From NCBI GenBank assembly GCA_014763905.1, contig JACXUN010000040.1, forward strand, positions 1-9,659: DNA of 9,659 nucleotides, in the 5' to 3' direction. The DNA is from Campylobacterales bacterium (GTDB lineage: Bacteria; Campylobacterota; Campylobacteria; Campylobacterales; Sulfurovaceae). Made by a program: the position numbers and the translations under genes. Numbering within the stretch: the first letter of the stretch is position 1; each line of letters starts with the position of its first letter. Shown here piece by piece: positions 6,620-9,659 of the stretch. The notes under the pieces were generated by a model. It searched no databases. It worked only from the letters and a program-made list of their open reading frames with translations, and was not told where the DNA came from.

Positions 6620-6639
6620 GGTCGATCAATCGACCCTAC
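6620..6639 (-). repeat. Single REP-like palindrome with GTAG head, between priA and ispG
   Basis: On the minus strand GTAG (6639-6636) is followed by GGTCGAT-TG-ATCGACC (6635-6620), a perfect 7-bp inverted repeat; a 6-bp stem with a TTGA loop is the realistic fold. GTAG next to a hairpin foot is the hallmark of REP elements handled by RAYT transposases. The GTAGGGT start is shared with the pair inside priA. There is no U-tract on the minus strand, so a terminator role for priA is unlikely. Confidence 0.5.
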
Positions 6640-6640
6640 T

Positions 6641-8512
6641 TTAGGAGAATTCGACTGGATCCATATCGATCTCCACCATCGGGCTATTTATACTATGCAA
6701 AGCCTTAAGCAGAGGTATTCTCTTGCTCGAACGCAGCAGAATCGTATACCGAAACTTGCCCGCAATCTTTTCAACCGGAGCTTTACCGTGTCCGACTATC
6801 TCAATCGCTTCAAAAACTTTGAGCTTTTCTACCGTATCAAGAGTAATTTTTGCCGCTTTGGCATCCTCTTTATGAGCGATTAACACCCTTGCCAAGGAGA
6901 CAAACGGCGGATAAAGATCACGACGGAACTCCTGTTCATCTTTTAAAAACGCTTCATAATTACCAATATACTCTTTGAAAAAATCGGCATTGGCACTCTG
7001 TACAATCACTTCGGCACTTTTGGCTCGACCGGAACGTCCGGCGATCTGGATGAGTAAGCTCATCGCCCGCTCTCTTGCTCGATAATCAGCAATCCCCAAG
7101 ATATAATCCAACCCCAAGATAATGCTGAGCGTGATATTGGCATAATCATGCCCTTTGCTCAGCATCTGCGTCCCCAGCAGCAGATGACTCTCCTTGGTCT
7201 CAAAGCGTTTAAGGGCTTCATTCAACTTTTTAGCGGTAGTAATACTGTCCTTATCAAACTGTTCGATAGTAATATGTTTCACACTGTTTTCAATGATCTC
7301 TTTGGCTTCAACCGTTCCCATCCGTTCACTCAACAGCGGGCTATGACCACAATAGACACAGCTTTCCCGAATCGCTTCAGTATAGTTACAGTAGTGGCAT
7401 TTGAGATGCCGTGCATACCGATGGAGTGCCATTCCCACCGAACAGTAAGGACAGAGATGTGTCTTCCCGCAATGAGAACAGTAGAGATACTTGAAATTTC
7501 CCCGCGTCGGCAAAAAGAGCAGTGACTGTTCGCCTGCTTGGAAGTTGGATTTGATCTTTTGGATCATCAGATTCGAAAGGCTGGTTCCCTCCACAAAATG
7601 GTATGTTTTTTTCGTCTCGACAAAAGGTTTGGGTAGTCTCACTACACTGTACTTGGCATATGAGGTCAAACTCGGTGTCGCACTCGCCAACACCACCTTG
7701 GCTCCCAGTTTCTCTCTCATATAGACTGCCATATCCCGGGCATGATAACGTGGTTTCATCATCGATTTGTAACTGTCATCATGCTCCTCATCGACGATAA
7801 TCAATCCCACCTTTTCCAGAGGAGTAAAGAGAGCCGACCTCGCCCCCGCAACGATATCCACCTCTCCGGCATAGATTGCTTCCAATCGCTTCTCTTTCTG
7901 TTTTTTGGTCAATTTCGAGTGCCACATAATGACCCGCTTGCCGAAATGTTTCTCCAACCGTTTTTGCATTTGCCGCGTAAGCGAAATCTCCGGCATCAGA
8001 AAAATCGACCGTTTCCCCTCCTCTATCATTTTTGCCATGAGAGTGATAAAGATTTCAGTTTTACCGGAACCGGTTACACCAAAGAGGAGGGATTTATTGG
8101 ATTCAAGGAGCTGATGGTAGGCATTTTGTTGCTCAGCTGATAATGTCGGCAATTTGTAGGGTGCGTTTCCTAACGCACCCTTTTGGGTCTCTATATCTTC
8201 TTGGTGCGTTGGGAAACGCACCCTACAATGCGGTACAAACAATCCAATCGCCTCACCCAAAGAGCTAAAATAATACTCTGCCATAAACTGTGCAATGGCT
8301 ATCTGAGCAGGGGTATACCATCGATCTGATGAACTGACAATTTCAGCCGTTTCAAACTTAATAGGTTTTTCTACTGCTTTCAGGACTACTGCCTGTTTGA
8401 CCGTAGAGTGAACCGGCACATCCACCAAAGTCCCCATAGACAATGGGATAGCCGAATGATAAGTTAAAGTAGGAGCAGAGGAGCGTAATAGTGCAACTTC
8501 GTAGTAATGCAT
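6641..8512 (-). CDS. priA: Primosomal protein N' (PriA helicase), with an in-frame repeat insertion
   Basis: PriA is the 3'-5' helicase that recognises stalled forks and reloads the replisome (ultimately DnaB, encoded downstream). It has 623 residues, short compared with E. coli but usual here. The N-terminal DNA-binding domain is about 1-95, Walker A is GVTGSGKT (145-152), and the DEEH box is at 241-244. Eight zinc-binding cysteines lie at 345, 348, 354, 357, 372, 375, 385 and 388. LGTQMLSKGHDY is at 446-457 and QIAGRSGR at 489-496. Residues 96-120, between the N-terminal domain and the helicase core, are entirely encoded by a REPIN-like repeat (8154-8228), yet the frame stays open and all motifs are intact. 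The site is a natural interdomain linker, so the protein is probably functional. The ribosome binding site GAGGAG is six bases before the ATG and lies in the arm of a hairpin. Confidence 0.96.
   Translation of the reverse strand: MHYYEVALLRSSAPTLTYHSAIPLSMGTLVDVPVHSTVKQAVVLKAVEKPIKFETAEIVSSSDRWYTPAQIAIAQFMAEYYFSSLGEAIGLFVPHCRVRFPTHQEDIETQKGALGNAPYKLPTLSAEQQNAYHQLLESNKSLLFGVTGSGKTEIFITLMAKMIEEGKRSIFLMPEISLTRQMQKRLEKHFGKRVIMWHSKLTKKQKEKRLEAIYAGEVDIVAGARSALFTPLEKVGLIIVDEEHDDSYKSMMKPRYHARDMAVYMREKLGAKVVLASATPSLTSYAKYSVVRLPKPFVETKKTYHFVEGTSLSNLMIQKIKSNFQAGEQSLLFLPTRGNFKYLYCSHCGKTHLCPYCSVGMALHRYARHLKCHYCNYTEAIRESCVYCGHSPLLSERMGTVEAKEIIENSVKHITIEQFDKDSITTAKKLNEALKRFETKESHLLLGTQMLSKGHDYANITLSIILGLDYILGIADYRARERAMSLLIQIAGRSGRAKSAEVIVQSANADFFKEYIGNYEAFLKDEQEFRRDLYPPFVSLARVLIAHKEDAKAAKITLDTVEKLKVFEAIEIVGHGKAPVEKIAGKFRYTILLRSSKRIPLLKALHSINSPMVEIDMDPVEFS
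8154..8228. repeat. REPIN-like mobile repeat (two inverted GTAG-headed hairpins) inside priA
   Basis: The 75-bp element is bounded by a perfect 17-bp terminal inverted repeat (8154-8170 and 8212-8228) that starts TTGTAGGG. Each end folds by itself: GGGTGCGTT-TCCT-AACGCACCC at 8159-8180 (9-bp stem), and GGTGCGTT-GGGA-AACGCACC at 8203-8222 (8-bp stem). GTAG sits at the outer foot of each hairpin, one on each strand, which is the REPIN architecture. Its length is exactly 25 codons, so priA stays in frame. No target-site duplication is visible. The mobilising RAYT transposase is not in this window. Confidence 0.8.
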
Positions 8513-8517
8513 ATCTC

Positions 8518-8549
8518 TCTCCTCAAATTTTATTGAGGAGATTATAGCA
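8518..8549 (-). promoter_or_regulatory. priA promoter with a hairpin that masks its ribosome binding site on longer transcripts
   Basis: On the minus strand the extended -10 box TGCTATAAT lies at 8549-8541. It is followed by a perfect 9-bp hairpin, TCTCCTCAA (8541-8533), loop TAAAAT, TTGAGGAGA (8526-8518). The 3' arm contains the whole priA ribosome binding site. A transcript starting about 7 nt after the -10 box (near 8534) would lack nearly all of the 5' arm, whereas a read-through transcript from the pilin genes would carry it and hide the site. The promoter is well supported by sequence; the regulatory logic is inference. Confidence 0.55.
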
Positions 8550-8554
8550 TAAGA

Positions 8555-9037
8555 TTATCTGGTTAATTGTTCACAACCACTGGTATTGGTATTGGCAGTA
8601 TCATTGGTATTACACTCAAATCGTCCATTGAACACTTCAAAAGCGACATCGCCTAAAACCGAACTAAAGATATATTGATCCCGACCATCCTGACCGGAAC
8701 CGCTGCTAAATCGCCACTTATCTTTACCATTCTCAGACGGAATAGGATACTCCATAACATCCTCTCGATTACCTCGGCTATCCGCACTGAATTGACCAAA
8801 GACATTGGTTTCATCTCCCACAGCCGTAATAGCTGCAAACTCCCCTCGCAAGATTCGCTTCTGCCGCTCCATTGCCAATGCATTACGCACCGCAGCAACA
8901 GTGGTTCTGGCTTTGGAGACAACCGCATCATCACGCGTCGCCGCCAATCTCGGAATCGCTACACTCGCCAAGATACCGATAACGACAATAATAAATACTA
9001 ACTCTATCATGGTAAATGCTTTTTTAAATTGTTTCAT
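8555..9037 (-). CDS. Type IV pilin/type II secretion pseudopilin-like protein
   Basis: 160 residues with a class III prepilin signal: MKQFKKA, then FTMIELVFIIVVIGILASVA. Prepilin peptidase should cut after Ala7, leaving N-methylated Phe8 with the required Glu at mature position 5 (Glu12). The hydrophobic helix at 8-30 is the assembly spine. The globular part is hydrophilic and Gly/Ser/Asp-rich. Cys142 and Cys155 near the C-terminus could close a disulfide loop like the D-region of type IV pilins. AAAGGA lies seven bases before the ATG. The downstream neighbour is priA. It shares the N-terminus and an ATRDDA..SK block with the upstream paralog, so the two probably arose by duplication. It cannot be assigned to transformation, secretion or motility pili from sequence alone; comEC in the same region makes a DNA-uptake link attractive but unproven. 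Confidence 0.88.
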   Translation of the reverse strand: MKQFKKAFTMIELVFIIVVIGILASVAIPRLAATRDDAVVSKARTTVAAVRNALAMERQKRILRGEFAAITAVGDETNVFGQFSADSRGNREDVMEYPIPSENGKDKWRFSSGSGQDGRDQYIFSSVLGDVAFEVFNGRFECNTNDTANTNTSGCEQLTR

Positions 9038-9052
9038 AGTTTATCCTTTAAA

Positions 9053-9517
9053 TTAATAATTTACGATATTACCGGCAATGGTAAAACCTGAGCTGGTATT
9101 GGGAACTAATTTTTGAACGCCTTTACACATCGCACTTTCACCTGCTCCATCAGTAAACCTTAATGAAACTTGGCTGAGATTGGAATCATCAATGGTCAAT
9201 ACCTTACACACTTCATTATTATGATTGGAGTCAATAAACTCGATAATTTGACCATGATTGATTACGATTGAATAATGAGGTGATTGTTCTAAAACGGTAT
9301 TGGAAATTTTTTCGATATCTTCGTTAGTAGAGGGAATCTTATTGGTTGCTACTACACTAGCAGCAATTTCAGAATGAACCGCTTGTATGGCTAATGCCAT
9401 TTTTGAAATTTTGGCATCATCCCGAGTAGCCATCAATTTAGGAATTGCTATCGCAGATAAAATACCAACAATCACAATAATAAATATGAGTTCTATCATA
9501 CTAAAAGCTTTGGTCAT
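9053..9517 (-). CDS. Type IV pilin/type II secretion pseudopilin-like protein, paralog
   Basis: 154 residues. The prepilin signal is very short, MTKA, then FSMIELIFIIVIVGILSAIA, with cleavage expected after Ala4 and Glu9 at mature position 5. The helix (5-30) is followed by a soluble domain with two cysteines at 104 and 131 that may form a disulfide. The MATRDDAKISK stretch (29-39) matches the downstream paralog, but the C-terminal domains differ. The C-terminus FTIAGNIVNY resembles the tail of the partial gene at the right edge of the window, suggesting a tandem family. The ribosome binding site is weak (AATAAGAA). The 15-base gap to the next gene holds that gene's ribosome binding site. The preceding 100 bases are AT-rich with no clear promoter. 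It is more AT-rich than its paralog. Confidence 0.87.
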   Translation of the reverse strand: MTKAFSMIELIFIIVIVGILSAIAIPKLMATRDDAKISKMALAIQAVHSEIAASVVATNKIPSTNEDIEKISNTVLEQSPHYSIVINHGQIIEFIDSNHNNEVCKVLTIDDSNLSQVSLRFTDGAGESAMCKGVQKLVPNTSSGFTIAGNIVNY

Positions 9518-9582
9518 TATAATTCTTATTAAAAAAATATTTACACTATTAAAATTATTTTAAGAAATAACCTTAACAATAT

Positions 9583-9609
9583 AAAAAGAGTTCCAAGCTA
9601 AGCTTGGAA
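9583..9609 (-). terminator. Rho-independent terminator of the gene at the right edge
   Basis: On the minus strand the perfect inverted repeat TTCCAAGCT-T-AGCTTGGAA (9609-9591) folds into a 7-bp stem with a 5-base loop. It is followed after CTC by TTTTT (9587-9583). It lies ten bases after the stop of the partial gene, so it separates that gene from the next pilin gene. A T-run on the plus strand side (9616-9620) could let it work both ways, but no plus-strand gene ends here. Confidence 0.75.
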
Positions 9610-9618
9610 GAATTATTT

Positions 9619-9659
9619 TTAGTAAGTTACGGTTCTACCACCAACAGTGATACTTGTGT
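9619..9659 (-). CDS. C-terminal end of a probable third pseudopilin-like gene (partial)
   Basis: Only 12 codons and the stop (TAA at 9621-9619) are in the window: TSITVGGRTVTY. The frame choice rests on resemblance to the end of the neighbouring pilin-like protein (FTIAGNIVNY) and on the terminator that follows ten bases later. Another frame also stops nearby (ending VVEP), so the reading is likely but not certain. Confidence 0.5.
   Translation of the reverse strand, partial: TSITVGGRTVTY

Noticed and set aside
7742..8140. Plus-strand open frame of 132 codons opposite priA
   Set aside because: Antisense to conserved PriA motifs (Walker A, DEEH region) with a composition typical of a shadow; no promoter or ribosome binding site seen.
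1..9659. CRISPR arrays, tRNA or rRNA genes, transposase genes
   Set aside because: No regularly spaced repeats, cloverleaf patterns, rRNA-like sequence or transposase motifs were seen on either strand.

Overview
The window looks like a chromosomal segment of a free-living Campylobacterota (epsilonproteobacterial) species, of the Sulfurimonas/Sulfuricurvum/Sulfurovum type. This rests on the small ComEC without a C-terminal hydrolase domain directly behind dnaB (the arrangement of Helicobacter pylori HP1362-HP1361), T-rich sigma-70 promoters with good TATAAT boxes and poor -35 boxes, moderate GC, and the protein flavour. The genus is inference.

Layout: almost everything lies on the minus strand, so transcription runs from high to low coordinates. 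At the right edge is the tail of one pseudopilin-like gene with a terminator (9583-9609), then two paralogous type IV pilin/pseudopilin genes (9517-8555). Next come priA (8512-6641), ispG (6593-5532), a small AT-rich type II toxin-antitoxin pair (5424-4873), dnaB (4873-3428), comEC (3402-2131), a rhomboid protease (2130-1426) and a lipoprotein with a papain/transglutaminase-like Cys-His-Asp signature (1439-873). The last four genes are nearly gapless or overlapping and probably form one operon with the toxin-antitoxin pair. The only plus-strand gene is a small Cys-rich exported protein (630-854), convergent with the lipoprotein gene. The left edge holds a decayed truC pseudogene (467-1) that keeps an intact promoter.

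Functional themes are replication and restart (PriA, DnaB), DNA uptake (ComEC, possibly the pseudopilins), isoprenoid synthesis (IspG) and envelope proteolysis (rhomboid, lipoprotein).

The most notable signals are these. A 75-bp REPIN-like element (two GTAG-headed hairpins in inverted orientation) is inserted in frame inside priA and is translated as about 25 extra residues. A related single GTAG-headed palindrome lies just after priA. A toxin-antitoxin module sits immediately upstream of dnaB, with the toxin stop overlapping the dnaB start. A perfect 30-bp direct repeat carries a TATAAT box and a palindrome in front of that module. A hairpin hides the priA ribosome binding site only on read-through transcripts. 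No CRISPR array, tRNA, rRNA or transposase gene was seen, and no gene-free stretch exceeds 300 bases.
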